Notes: generated by a model not told the origin, from the sequence alone. Counted from the first letter of the stretch, positions 28,630 to 41,161 are shown. The stretch: DNA of 64,000 nt from Chloromonas sp. AAM2 (GCA_004335635.1 QAXH01006743.1:20116-84115); one strand, 5' to 3'. Numbers and translations: made by a program.

Positions 28630-30536
28630 TTAGAAGTCATCGTCCATGCTGAACGACTGGACCTTGCCACTCAGGCCGTTCATGACACCATTCTTCTGGT
28701 ACTCGCCCACACGCTTCTCAAAAAAGTTGGTCTTGCCCTGCAAGCTGATGATCTCCATCCAGTCAAAGGGGTTTTGGCTCTTGAAGTGCTTTTCACCGCC
28801 CAGGGCGACCAGGAGCCTGCAGGACAGAAAACAGCAGAGCAAACCGTAAGGGTCAGGTATCACATGAGGATGCCAAAGAGACAAAGTAGCTGATAATTGA
28901 AGGATTGCAACAAACACTGCTTGGCTCAGCTACATGCGAGCCATGCACAGAGCACTACTGCCTTGAAGGCCACTTGCCTGTCCGCCACAAACTCGATGTA
29001 CTGGACCATGAGCTTGCCATTCATGCCGATCAGGTCCACAGGGAGGGCATCAGTCACGAACTCAGCCTCAATGCTCACTGCCTCCACAATGATGTCACGT
29101 AGGCGCTCAGGGGTGAGACGGTGGTTCAGGTAGCTGCAGGAACAGGCAACAGTGGACCCAAGTCAGGAATGTGGAAACAGAGGAACTCGAAGATGACCGC
29201 TTGCTTGCAGCCAACAGCAGAGCAGACATGAAAGCAAACACAGGTGCTCACCTGTACAGAAGGCATGCAAAGTCGCAGTGCAACCCCTCGTCGCGGCTGA
29301 TCAGCTCGTTGGAAAATGTAAGACCAGGCATGAGGCCCCGCTTCTTCAGCCAGTAGATGGAGCAGAAGGATCCAGAGAAGAAGATGCCTTCCACGCACGC
29401 AAATGCCACCAGACGCTCGGCAAAGCTACCAGCACTGTGAACATAGACAGCAGACGCATGTGTGTCTTAACAGCCTTGATTTAAGCAGGGCAAGTGAGCC
29501 AACTTGCTACAACGTGCAGAATAATCAGTGTGCCAACACCTTGCTGCTTACCTATCAATCCACTTCAGCGCCCACTGTGCCTTCTTCTTGATGCATGGGA
29601 CCGTCTCGATGGCGTGGAAGAGTCGGTTCTTTTCCACAGGGTCCTTGATGTATGACTCCAGCAACAAGGAGTACATCTCGCTGTGGATGTTCTCAATGAA
29701 GATTTGGAACCCATAGAACGCACGCGCCTGCGAGCCGTGGGTGAGGGCAGATGCAATGTGATACAAGGATTGCATGACTTGGCTATGGTCAACGGAGCGA
29801 CGTGGCAGCAACGTGGTCCACCCCGAGATACGCACCTCCGGGATTTGCACGTCTTTCATGAAGCGACCGGCAAGGTTCTCGTTCACAATGCCATCAGATG
29901 CCGCAAAGAAGGCCAAGATGTGAGAAATGAAGTGCTTCTCGTCAGCGGTGAGCTTCTCCCAGTGCTTCATGTCATCACTCAAGTCCACTTCCTCAGCTGC
30001 AAGTCATGGCAAAGGCATTCATGCCAAGATGGGCAGACGAAAACAAGTAGCAGCAAGTCCAAACTTTTATCAGAGTTCGTAAATCAAAGCACGCGCAGCG
30101 CGGGCTGTGGACCGTGTCCTCGACATGATTTTCTATCTGCCCTATAGCCTTAATACATACCTGTCCAGAAGCTTGCCTCGGCCTTCTTGTAGAACTCCCA
30201 GATGGGCTTGTATTTAATTGGAAACATGCAAAACCTAGGGAGGCGGGACAGACAAGCAGGATTAATGCAGCTGCACGTTGACCATCAAGAAGGTCATGCA
30301 TAGAGTGCTTTCAACCTCAGCGTGCTGAAGCAAACGTACCTGTCGGGGTTTTCTCTCAGCAGCGGCTCGTCTTGCAAGTTCTGCTCTTGCTCGGGCTGTG
30401 TGCTGGCAGGCAGTAACTCCGGCTTGCTGGCAGGTTTGGCTGGCGCTGGCAAACCCGGCTTGCTTTGGTCCTTGGCGACAGTCAAGTCCTTGTTAACCAG
30501 CTCGCCCAGCACAGCCCGGCTTGTGGGCACTGCCAT
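28630..30536 (-). CDS. RNR2: Ribonucleoside-diphosphate reductase small subunit (class Ia R2)
   Basis: Seven exons: 30536-30340, 30234-30161, 29996-29836, 29727-29552, 29434-29252, 29133-28978, 28816-28630; 377 aa, normal for the family. Iron ligands and the radical site are all present: D95 in AEEVDL, E156 and H159 in [11 protein letters not shown] with the tyrosyl radical Y163, then the EGIFFSG and [10 protein letters not shown] glutamates and histidine. The C-terminus FSMDDDF is the peptide that docks into the large subunit. The enzyme makes dNTPs in the cytosol. The first 55 residues are a poorly conserved N-terminal extension. Start [10 protein letters not shown] is preferred; the frame is open further upstream to 30728. 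Intron 6 has a GC donor (AG|GCAAGT). Confidence 0.96.
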
Positions 30537-31464
30537 GGCAATATGCGACTGTTGGCTTGATAACAATTGAGAGTATTGACTTCTGGTGGACGGATTGTGT
30601 TCGGCAGTGGCCAAGTACGCATTCAAAGTCGGGTTTGAAAACGAACCACATGGCAGTTTGAAATTTCGTGAGCTTTGCGTAAGCTTGGGCAATGCGAATT
30701 CAAAAGCCCCGGGAGCAGTCATGAGCACGACTTGATTGTAGGATGGTGCACCAAGATTTCATGACTGCCGCAGCCTGCCCACACAGCAGGAACCTTTCAT
30801 AAACTTGTACATGAGGCGTTGGTTTTGTGATGATGTGATTAGCACACCACAACACAGGTGGCATGCACAGCCGAGCAGAGCATGTGTGTGCATGCTGAAC
30901 AACGAGGATGACGCAAGGTACCCATGCGTGCGTGCGTGTACATAGCCCGTACTGATGGCCACCTGTTGTTGGCAACATCCCACTACGCCAGTTACCTATC
31001 GGTTGTGCACGGTTGACCAGCTGTTCCAGCCGTCTGGCCCCATCCCTGCTGCCATGTCTCTGTACTGCCTTTAGCATGTATATAATAGACGTTCTGCTCT
31101 GCTCGTCAAGGTTCAATTGAGTGCAGGCGTTTGTTTCCGGCTGTAAAAAGCAACTCAACTCACGAACCAACAAGCAACCCACAAAAATGAAACCAGTTTT
31201 TCATAGCTCGTCCACTCCGGAAGCAGACAAGACTACAAACCAGTGCTCTGGCCTTCTATTCCCAATCAACTACTGTCCCAGGAACACCTGCTACTAGTGC
31301 AACACGCCCAAACTGTAGCACATGGTCATCAAGAGCAAATGACGCGAGTCGCGGTTAGAGGATACCAAAGTCGAAGGGTATGCAGTCAGCTTTGCAAGGA
31401 AGTCAATCGCGTACGATACGCGGTCTCTGAAGGACTATCAGCAGCTCAGGCCCTGCTATTCAGT
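30537..31464. other. Intergenic between RNR2 and TFIIE beta
   Basis: An exon-like (-) strand frame lies near 31150-31005 (DEQSRTSIIYMLKAVQRHG and following, ending at a GTAACT donor), which may be an untranslated or upstream exon of RNR2 or a small unknown gene. Nothing else is supported. Confidence 0.35.
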
Positions 31465-33780
31465 TTAGGTGTCTATATTCTTGGGCTGAACGCCAGAAAA
31501 CAACGACGGAAGATGAGCATTTGTGGCCTTGTCAATGTTAAACCTCTGTGCTCTAGGTTTCTTAGCGCGCTCCCTTTTGGCTCCAGGCAGCATGCGCTTG
31601 ACAGGCTGGTTTGCCAGGGCAGACCGCAGACCTGCAAGCCACAGCAGCCAGCAGCACGATTTGCAAAACCTGCTCGCAGCGACCAACAGGGCACTCACCC
31701 AGGGGCGAGATAAGCAGTGGTACGCAGTGCAGCGCTCGTATCCAATGGTTGCAAGAATGGCGTGCCCACCTGCTTTAACGACTGCTGTTTGCAGCTCCTG
31801 CATGCCGCGCGGCACATGGTCCTTGACATGCTCCTCGCACACGTCAAACCAGAGGGTGCGCACGTCGTCCTGTATGCCCTCCTGCCCAAGCATGTCCCGC
31901 ACAAACACGGTTTCCTGTGCAACACGCGGCATGTTAAGTGTACAAGGCATTGACCCTGAAAGCAAGGTCATCGCGAGCAGAAAGCGAACCCAAAAGTGAA
32001 AGCACAATGAGGGCGAAACTGGCCTGCAGGTGTAGAAAAGCGAGGCATGAAAGCCAGGAAACGGGGCCCTGTGCATGCAATCTGTCCAGACCTGGCCAGG
32101 AACATCAATCCAGTTGACATGGCAGGGTAGAGCCTGTATGAGGAGAATCCGACGCCTCAGTTGTGCCATGAAACAGTATTGACCCTTAACACCAGGCTGT
32201 CCGTAAGCATACAGAGCTACCGAGTGTGCTATGATTGCACACATCCGTACAAGAATGTGATGACTTCAACTATCAGGCCTCCTTGCCCTGTAACGCTCTT
32301 TGTGTTATAACTGGTAGCAACTGCAAGGCTGCTGCTGAACCTTCATACAGTCCTGTGCATCAAAGCTGCGGCATTCTCTACTCTCACTTTAGTACTCAGC
32401 CGTTGTCCAAAGCTTTGCTTCATTGAATGGCTGGACAGGTTGCCGGGTGACAGATGATCATGATTTTTAGCCAGGCGGACGTGCCGATGTATGTATCAGA
32501 TGCCCCGCTAGGAAGCAAGAGAAAACTCAAGATCGGCATGTTTGCCAGAAGCAGTGGCAGCAGGCTTTCCGATGATACTGTGCCGCTTCCAGTTCCCCTG
32601 CCTGAAAGCAACTGAAAACCGTTAACCTAGTACAGCTCCTGGCTGGTTGCTGGCTTGAGGAGGGTTGCCAGTGCTGACAAGTTCAGAATCACCTTGCCAA
32701 GCACCGCCCCTCTCCAGTCTTTGACTCCCTGGCCTGTGAACCCGGCTTATCCCTGCCTACCTTCTCTGCATCTGGATGTCCTACTATGAAGATCAAACCC
32801 TCCCTTCTGAGTTCCTTGAGGTCTTCAGGGGCTTTCAGATAGCACTGCCTCAACGCCTCCGCCGGCACAGCCTTGCCCTTGTTGTCTCGCACATAGGTAA
32901 GCAGCCCGTGCTTGTTGGTGATGCCTGGAATCTCAGGATGGTAGGTGTACCACTCAGCCGCAGTGCTGGGCGCGCTGGCTGCTGGGCCAGCGGGGCCGTG
33001 AGGGGCACCCTTGTAGGTGATGCGGGGATGCCGGTGCAGCTCCCGAAGGAGAGGCAAGTCTGTGTCGACGTTGAGGCCTGTGATCTCACGAAGCTGGGCT
33101 GGTGTTAGCTGGCTGCCGTTGCGCTGCTGCAGGCAATCGAGGACGTCCTTGACGCGCTTGCTCAGGGCGGCGGTGGTGGGGTCGTGGGGGGTGGCGCCAG
33201 GGGCAGAGGCGGCTAGTAGTGCTGCGGCCGCTGCGGGAGCCGGGGGGCGAGCGGGGGGAGCCTCGGCAGCGGCCTGTTAGCACAGACACGCGGATGGTCA
33301 CGCAGTTGGGTCAGGAAGTGTGGGATGGGCCTGTGGAGCTCCCGCTATAAGTATCAAGTGCATGCTAGTTGAGCAACTCTGGAGGACCAATAACCATATC
33401 TTGCAAGTGTCTTGGTGCATCGATGGCTGTGCATGTAAGTCGTTTAGATTCATGATGCGGATGCGATGTCCATGCCATGCCATGCCATGCCATGCCATGC
33501 CATGCCATGCCTGACATGCATGCCCCTGGCTCCAGGCTATTGTTGCGCAAAAGAGCGGGTCGTCCTTTGGTGGTTAGCCATCCCACGCATAGGTTGCCAC
33601 AATCAACAGGCCTGGTACACCTTATGACCAGCATACACCTGCCTTGGTCCTGCTCTTGGCACCCGCTGTGGCCTGACTGCGTTTGGTTGCCGGCTTCTTT
33701 GGCTCCTGCTTGGCTTCTGCAGGCTTGTTTTTGGCAGCGTTCAGCTGAGCCACGATGGCGCTAAGATTGGCATTCTGCAT
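31465..33780 (-). CDS. TFIIEB: Transcription initiation factor IIE subunit beta
   Basis: Exons 33273-32761, 31914-31770 and 31631-31465 join in phase and a first exon 33780-33639 is likely; about 320 aa. The core exon has a winged-helix domain (SKRVKDVLDCLQQRNGSQLT then RITYKG) and a second one, HGLLTYVRDNKGKAVPAEAL. The last two exons give DDVRTLWFDVCEEHVKDHVP, then AGLRSALAN, and a basic tail ending in the hallmark TNAHLPSLFSG. TFIIE beta with TFIIE alpha recruits TFIIH to RNA polymerase II. The first exon (MQNANLSAIVAQL, Lys/Ala rich) ends in phase 1 while the core exon begins in phase 0, so either a small exon is missing between them or the donor is different. A (CATGC)n repeat sits in that intron. 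Confidence 0.88.
33471..33512. repeat. (CATGC)n pentanucleotide repeat
   Basis: About eight CATGC units in the first intron of the TFIIE beta gene. Confidence 0.95.
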
Positions 33781-34000
33781 GGTGCCCTTGTGCTCAGCTC
33801 TGCGCCCTGAGGGCGCAGGATGGTAGATTGTCCTGTGCAGATAAACTTCTGCCACGTGGTCAACCTTGCTTCCTGATGTGTGCGGGGGCAGAGGGCTGGC
33901 CATGCAAACTCTGAGCCACGTGCTGGGCGTTGCACCCCAACCCTAGAGAGCGTCGCCGGGAGTTTCGGACCTGCATGCCGTAGCTTATTGAGTCTGCAAG
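33781..34000. promoter_or_regulatory. Compact divergent promoter region, TFIIE beta (-) / STEEP1-DUF167 (+)
   Basis: Only 220 bases separate the two start codons, so both genes probably share a bidirectional promoter. No TATA box is obvious. Confidence 0.6.
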
Positions 34001-36264
34001 ATGCCGAAGCGGACGACCCTAACGTTCACGAGCGAAGACGCTCCACAGACCAACGAGGAACGTTTGTTCGTCTATTACTGTAAATTCACTGGCAAGCACG
34101 CTTTCACAATAGGTGCGTATGCTGTCCAAGAGAAGCCATCAAGTGGCAGTGCTGGATAAGAGCAGGGTGCATGAGCTGACCCTGTCTGCCCATGCGCCAA
34201 CAGACTGTGACATCAACAAGCTGCCTCGAAGGAGGACAGATGGATCCAGGATTGTGAACACAGAGGAGCACACCATGAAGTTATATACCACATCTGGTGG
34301 AGTGAAACTCATCCGAAGGTGGGGCTTGTTGAGCAGGGACTGCTTGCAGCAGCAGCAGCCTGCAGAGCAGTAACTCGGTTTCAGGTAACCTTTATGTCAA
34401 AGGCCCAGGGCAGGTAGTTTGCTTGCAGCCGTTTGCTCTCAGCACTGGATGTGGTGCACATGTGCCCATAGGTGGTTGTTTGCTTCATACCCGCACTGCA
34501 CCCATGGTTGCACGCAGGCACAACGGCAATATAGAGCGCCAACATCGGCTCCACGTCGGAGTGCTGCCCATTGGTTACATGTCAGTGAATCAAGCGTGCG
34601 TCCATCAAGCGTGCACATGCACAAGCATGCATGAGCACACTGGCAGCCATGACAGCCAGCATGTGCCAGGCCAGAAACGCCTTGGACGTGTGGCGCATCG
34701 TTTTTGGCGCTAGCAAGCAGAAGGGGTTCAGCATGCAGAACCCAGTGGTGTGGTGCCGCAGGCTTCCATGTGCAGTGCTACAGCAAGCGGCACCCCACGC
34801 AGGCAGCCCAGACGTACGTCAGAAAACGGCCCATGGGATAGTTGCTGACTTTTTCCGGCTTTGTTTGGATGTGGTTTCTGCACAGATGTGACCCTGACTC
34901 TCCGTACGTCTACGTTCTGGGTGATGCGGTGGAAACCTACGTCAACCAAGCAGTCATTACAGGAGTGAGTGGCTACTGGCATCGTTTGTTTGCTGGCATG
35001 CCAGGTCTCAGCATCTCAGCCTTGGATCACGTGAGGGGATGAACTCCAGCCCGTCCAACCTATGAGGGAAGGGTATTGCGACACATGATAGTAATGGTGG
35101 TGGTCACTCCTGGTCTGGTGTGTCAGGATGACGCTGTATTTGATCAGCCTTGGATCACATGCCTGTCATTGCATGGCCTGGTTCAGGAGGTGTCCCTATT
35201 ACGAGGACTGGGCGTGTGGCCAGCCCCCAATTCCCGCACATACCGTGAACACAACACCACTGCAATTGATTGCATTGTCTGGGGCTTTCCTGTGGCAGGT
35301 GGTTTTGACAGCTGCCTGTGAGCAGCACATGCGAGCACACTGGGGTGGCGTGTTCTCCATCCCACTTGTGTCATCGAGCTTGAAGAACCACCTGTTCCAT
35401 GGGGCACTCCAGTCTGCTGCTTCTTGGCACTGTGTGCCCACACGTTCATGGCTTGCCACGCCACACCCCATTCTCCTCACACGGCGATTGATGTGGCATA
35501 TTGTGTAGGACAAGGTGCTTGTGCCGCCCTGCATCCGGGCCCATGCCGCATCCGGCGGCACGGAGGTGCGGCTGGAGATTGAAGACCGGGTGCATCGGCC
35601 CGCTCTGGTCAAGGTCAGCGCGGACCATGTGCGCATTCACATCACCTCGAATATTGCTTCGGACACCGTGCAAACGGTGAGCACAGTGTGTGCACCGGTC
35701 ACTGGCTCAGCAAAGCAGCAAACAAGGCCGGGGTTGTGGTAATGGAGTTAGTTTGGTGTAGGAGTAGTTACAGTTACTGTGTTTCAACTGTCCCGGGCAC
35801 GTCACGTCACTGGTGAGGCGCAGGGTAGGCAGGGTAGGCTCATCTTGGTCGGCTCATATTGGCTAAGCCAGCAGGGCAAGTGTTGTAGGCAGGGCGGCCT
35901 TGGCACAATTTGATCATCAAAGCCCGCAGCACAAGCTTGCATCAGTGTAACTCACATTTGCATCAAGTGCTCAGGTGCAGTGCTTGAGACACACACACAC
36001 ACACACACACACACATGGCGCCCAACTCATGAGTTCCTTGAATGATGTCCATGCCTGCAGGAGATCTTACAGATGATGGCCAAGGCCCTGGGGGCGCGGT
36101 TGATGCAGCTGTCGCTCCACAAGGGCAACCGCAGCCGGTCGCGCTTCCTGGTGGTGGAGCACCTCACACCGGCAGAGGTGTTTGAGAAGCTGCAGGCTAG
36201 TGTAGGACGCATCAACACAGCGACTGAACAAGAAAACAGGACGTTGGTGGGCCTCAATCGGTGA
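34001..36264 (+). CDS. UPF0428 (STEEP1-like)-DUF167 fusion protein
   Basis: Six exons join in phase: 34001-34112, 34204-34318, 34721-34813, 34886-34964, 35509-35676, 36061-36264; 256 aa. The start MPKRTTLTFTSEDA, VYYCKFTGKHAF and INKLPRRRTDGSRIVN match the UPF0428 family (human STEEP1/CXorf56 and plant homologues). The second half (KVLVPPCIRAHAASGG, VKVSADHVRIHITS, LQLSLHKGNRSRSRFLVVE-like end) is a DUF167/YggU domain. The same fusion is found in Arabidopsis At5g63440, so this is a plant-lineage architecture. Human STEEP1 helps STING leave the ER; the role in algae is not known. Exon 3 is the least certain because only the CxxxxC spacing and phase support it. Confidence 0.87.
35989..36015. 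repeat. (AC)n microsatellite
   Basis: Thirteen AC units in the last intron of the STEEP1-DUF167 gene. Confidence 0.95.
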
Positions 36265-37719
36265 CAGACGCAAATTACATACTGTTAGTCAGGTTGAAGG
36301 GTGAATTGGTAGCCACTCTCCAAGCCACCCTACAACACAGTCAAAGCTTCTTTGTTTTGGGTGAAGGTGCCTGTGTCTTGGAAGGTGTGATTTGGGCGCA
36401 CCAGCTGTGGCGCTGACCAACCAGTTACCCTGCCCAGACAGTTCATCTTTAAGATGTGCATTACGTTTTGTTTTGGACTGTCTTCATAACAGGCTGGATG
36501 GAGGTGAGGAAGCTTTACCCGCTTCAACTGGTATTGAATCGCTCCAGCGTGGCTGAGGGCAGCCTGGTGTGCTGATGCTGTCTCTGACTTTGACTCGAGA
36601 TAAAAACGTTGGACCTGCCAGCAGCATGTTAAACTTCAACATCCTGTGTCATGAGCCTTTCAAAGGCTCCTTCAAAGTTTGTGTTTGGGTCTTTTGTTTT
36701 GTTTGATCAGGTGGGAGACTGGTTACCATTCAAGCCCTATAAGGACAAGCGATTTGTTTCCTTGCTTTAACATATCATGCCTCGTCAGAAATGATCTTTC
36801 AGATTTGCCAGAAATGTTTGCTTGCTTTCGCATATCATGATCGGTCAGAATCAGCCCAGCTTACAATTCAGCACCTTCAATCACGTTTTCAGTTCACCAC
36901 CAGAGCTGTAAGCCTGTCCATCCTCGTCTGTGCTGATCATGTTGGTGCAGTGAGAATAATCTTTGGCTGTCCGACTGCTGTTGGTACTAGTCACATGTGC
37001 TTGCAGACTCTGCACACCGCCAAGGCCTGCCGACAGCTGCACATCACACCTGTTGACCTGTACAACAGCCTTGGGTCCACCAATCACAGTGGCTGCCGTG
37101 ATCGTCTCTCCCGGATACGTCAGTCAGTGCCATCACCATTACTATCGACTGTCACTGATGTTCAACACAGAAGAATGCTTGGACGAGATTATTTCATTTT
37201 CGGCACAGGGAGTGTCCAAGGTTCACACCAATGCTGCGTCGCTTAAATTAGACCGGTGGCTCGCTCATTCCACCATGTAACATGTCCTGGTCCAGCATAC
37301 CAACTACTTTTTTTGGTGGAAAACTCGCTGTAGATCAGTTGTGCTCGTCCCTTGACGGGTACGGCAAATTTGGAATACAACGCCAAGCTGCACATTGGCA
37401 GCTCGATTCAGGCTCAGGTCACCAGCGTGACAGCATTGGCAGCTGAACTCGATCTCCACGGTCAACCGACTCAGAAGTTTGGCCGTTTTCTTGGAATGGA
37501 TTTCACGACACGGCCTCTTTACAGTGTGGAGTACAACGGCTGTCGATAACAATTTCGCTGAGCCGAACGCGTATCAACGGCACGCAACCGTGCAGTTGCC
37601 CCCCGGAAGCATGGCCATGGAGAAGCCGAAGAGTCCGACAGCACTGGATCGCACAAAGAAGCTGAAAACTCAAGAGGCGAGTAGCGTTGTGGTTGCCAGC
37701 AGTCGTGAAGAGCACCGCC
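36265..37719. other. Intergenic, with no confident gene
   Basis: Between two (+) strand genes. Frames near 37352-37549 and 37604-37690 (KPKSPTALDRTKKLKTQEAS) have coding-like composition and may be upstream exons or 5' UTR of the next gene, but I could not join them in phase. Confidence 0.4.
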
Positions 37720-39301
37720 ATGAATCCTCAAGCGCCAGGGTTCATCACCATGCAGATGGAGGCAAGCTTTGTGAGATTGATGAAGGAGCTTAAATTCAAG
37801 CAAGCATTACGAGCAGCAGAGACGAGTGAGTGCTGCATGATATCAGAGCCCCAGCCTCATGTTACGACCCACTTATTTCTCAACATGTGTGACCCTTTGG
37901 AGCTTGCATATCTCTGCGCTGCTTTAATCCCTAACAAGTGTCTCTGAGTGAATGAATGAATTGAAGTGAATGCCTGAATGTGCATGGATACCGCTCAAGG
38001 TGCCAGGCAACAGGGTACCCTTGTTAAACCTTAGGTAACAGGGAGCCTTTAGGAATCATGAGATGACTTGTGATTCATGAGAGCGAATGAACGGTTTGCC
38101 ATGAGCAACTGTTGCAGTGCCCCACCACGGAGGCAAACACGTTCATGCTCGCATTGCAATGCATGCCTCCTGACGCTGTGCAGTTTTGAGCCTAGACCCA
38201 GGCAATGCTCGTGTCAAGGAATTCATCCCACTGCTTGAGGAGAAGGTGGCTATGGGTGAGTGATCATGAATTCTTCCATTGTGGAACTGGCCACATTCGC
38301 GCGGGTTGGCTTTAATTTACGCATGGATCATCCTGTCAGCACGTCCGGTGCCAGTGTACCGCTATTGAATAGGGCGCCTGTGCCGGTTGGCTTGCTTCTG
38401 AAGATGTATCATCGTGCCATTGCCGGCAGCAATGACTTGTTGAATTGAGTGTAACTTGCAGTCTTCTGGAGCCGTAACCATCGCGTGCACTCAACCTCAA
38501 CCGTCATGGTCGTGTCACAACACCAAAAATGTGCCAGTAACCGATTGCACCACTCAGGCTTGCATCAGTGGCAAGGTTATGGCTCTTGCTGTATGCTCAT
38601 GTCGTCTGCAGATGAGGATGAAGAAGAGGCTAGTGATGATGTTGAGGATGAGCAGGGTGAGGCAGGGACAGCTGATGCAAGGGAGCAGCCAGAGACAGGG
38701 TCGCAGGACCAGGACGAGTCAGAAACGTCTACTAGTGATTCAGATGAGGAGGAGGAGGAGGAAGAAGAAGCGGACGACGAAGATGGCAGCACAGCACATG
38801 CAGGGGCGGCAGCAGCTGACACCATTCCTGCCCATCCAATCGTGCGGCGGCGATGGCTTCATGACAATGCACTGGTGGGAACCATACTAGCCATAGTGCA
38901 CTAGAACTGCTCTCACATACGTGAGTGACTGAGCAGTCGTGTACGGTTTACTTACTGTTGCTGGCTGCACAAGCACATTCTGGTAGTCAGACAGCCACAT
39001 GCTGTGGATCCTGTGGATCAATCCCGAATGCTCTGAGAGGCCATCATGAAAGCATCTACCGCTGTTAACCTTGCCCTCTTTTTGCGTGTGCCAGGGTGAG
39101 GCTGGTGTCTTGGACCAGGGCAACGGGGCAGATGCTGTGGCGGCTGGCATCACGCAGATGGCCTTGGATGCCAGCAACAGCCAGCTCTCCAGCCGGCAGA
39201 GGCTGCGCATACGCGATGACCTGGCACGCAGCATTGCGGGCCTGAGGGCACAGGAGCTGGCTAGACGTGTGGCACAGGAAGACCCGCTGCTGGGGGCCTG
39301 A
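37720..39301 (+). CDS. ERICH2-like glutamate-rich protein
   Basis: Four exons in phase: 37720-37825, 38184-38255, 38612-38874, 39095-39301; 215 aa. Residues 1-60 form a short helical-hairpin unit, FVRLMKELKFKQALRAAET joined to ILSLDPGNARVKEFIPLLEEKV, TPR-like and similar to the conserved part of animal ERICH2 (glutamate-rich protein 2). This is followed by about 80 residues that are mostly Glu, Asp and Ser, then a helical C-terminus (RQRLRIRDDLARSIAGLRA). ERICH2 is expressed in ciliated and male germ tissue; its function is unknown, and I do not assign one. The start has a good plant-type context (CACCGCCATGA). The gene could have a further upstream exon. Confidence 0.7.
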
Positions 39302-40388
39302 AACTTGCACTGGTACATGAATACTGGCTTGCTGTGGAGGCAATGAGTTGGCATGCAGCAACAGTCTTGGGCGCTGTTACCAAGAGAAGGCTGTTGGTTG
39401 CCGTCAAGATCGTTCACCTTGAGGCAAGCCAGGATGATGTGTGCAGGAGATCAAAGGGTTTCAACTGCCGTGCCACAGCAGAAGCCTGCATTCCACTGTG
39501 TCCTTTCTATGATTGTCATTTTTTGCTAGAAGAACAGGGAATACGTTTCTGAGGGGCGTGCTCTTAGAAGGAAACCAGAACGAGCGGAGGATGGTCCATC
39601 ATGATGTTGATGTGCCGTTTCACCTGCACCTGCCAAGTTAGGCTCTAGCAAAATGTGGGTCATGAGGCCAATACAACACATGTTCAGAAGCTGCGATGCA
39701 GTTTTGTGTTGGCAAGTTGCGCCTCAGTAGCTTTGCTCGAGGGCATGTTCACATGTCCATCCGAACGTCCTGGCGCAGGCGAGCATGCTGGTGATGGATG
39801 CACTGAAAGCAACCTTCGTGCCTGCCTGGATTACAGTTTTAAGCACAGCGATATCGTTAGGCCCTTAAGATGCGCTCGGGAACCAACATTTTCCATTATG
39901 CATGCAAGGCGTACGTGATTCAAATGGTTGACCCTTGATGAAGCGGATTACCCGCCTTCCTGCGATCAACTGCCCTTTCAATTTTGCGAATGAGTGGGCA
40001 TCTTGTTGGGCAGCAGCTTTTCCCTGCCCAAGCCGGGTGGTGTTTGCAAGTCGAAACTTGCCCTTGGGTAAAGTGAATCTAGGGCAAATCTAGGGCCTGT
40101 CTAGGGCTCAGCTGTGCTTGCGTGATGATGTTATGATCGTAAGCCATGCCAAACACTGCCTTGCGACTTTTGTAATCAACCACCCCGCGGCTCGATTGTC
40201 AAGGCACCACACACACTCGGCACGTTCAACCTAGTTGTGCTTTATGAAAGTGGCCCGCCCTTGATGTGTTCCTCTGCCTCCCACAATTCCGCAGGATTTG
40301 ATGCCAGTTTACTGATTTGTACGCTCAGCCAAGCATGCTTGATGCACAGCGTGCTTGGCATGAACAGCAATGCCTGTATCAAATACAA

Positions 40389-40473
40389 GGAGGGAGTGCA
40401 CACCAGGAAGCACGTCCAACGCAAATATCCCATCATTTGCGCAAATTGCAGAAATTTTCTCCCAGTGAAGGTT
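40389..40473 (+). repeat. Dispersed repeat family C, best copy
   Basis: About 85 bases beginning GGAGGGAGTGCACACCAGGA. Related copies are at 54051-54141 (opposite strand, next to an assembly gap) and, as the first 30 bases only, at 16540-16569. Confidence 0.75.
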
Positions 40474-40606
40474 CGTTGTGGCTATCACACTTTAGTAACG
40501 TGTAATTGCACCCTTTTCATGTCCAGCAGCATAATGCCTGCACTCTTCTGCCAGCCAGGTGTGCTAATCGGGTCCCTGTGTCAAATGTACATTCACATGA
40601 CGGAAG

Positions 40607-40705
40607 GAACTCCAGCCCGTCCAACCTACAAGTGAAGGGGATTGTGAGACACCACGATAGTAATGGTGGTGGTCACCCCTCGAGGTAACATCCTGACCAC
40701 AGACC
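40607..40705 (+). repeat. Dispersed repeat family B, best copy
   Basis: About 100 bases from GAACTCCAGCCCGTCCAACC to CATCCTGACCACAGACC with core ATAGTAATGGTGGTGGTCAC. Other copies: 35041-35111, 53411-53510, 58387-58490, and partial copies 16584-16624 (opposite strand) and 47543-47583. Confidence 0.8.
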
Positions 40706-41161
40706 TGGTTAGAATGAGAATGGCCTGAAAATTGAAAGTCATGTCAAGACACTGCAACACCATGAACACTTCTGTCGGAATTGACTGTTAACCGTCTCTG
40801 CCAAGCTCTGCACGAGTTGTCTTTGCCAACTCAACAACTTAAACTATGAAATTTTTGCTTAAACTAATCGACCCTTTGTCTTTGACGCCTTGACAATACC
40901 TTCCCTGCAGGTGCATGATGCGACAGCATAGGCAGAAAAATTGCCACTCACCAACGCCCTCAAGCCAGCCGAAGTCCTCCGGGGCGACAAGGACGAGACA
41001 AGAGCAATGGTGTCGATTCATAGCCACGGATTGACAGGTCACAAGCGTTACTCTCAATCTGACAGAGATACCGCTCAATCTGACAGCGGTACTCTCAGAA
41101 TGTTGGACTGATTGCGTAGAGCCACTCTTCAACATCTTCCTGGCCACAGCAGTTGAACCGA

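Noticed and set aside
38577..38825. Ser-rich open frame on the (-) strand
   Set aside because: Antisense of the Glu/Asp-rich exon of the ERICH2-like gene.
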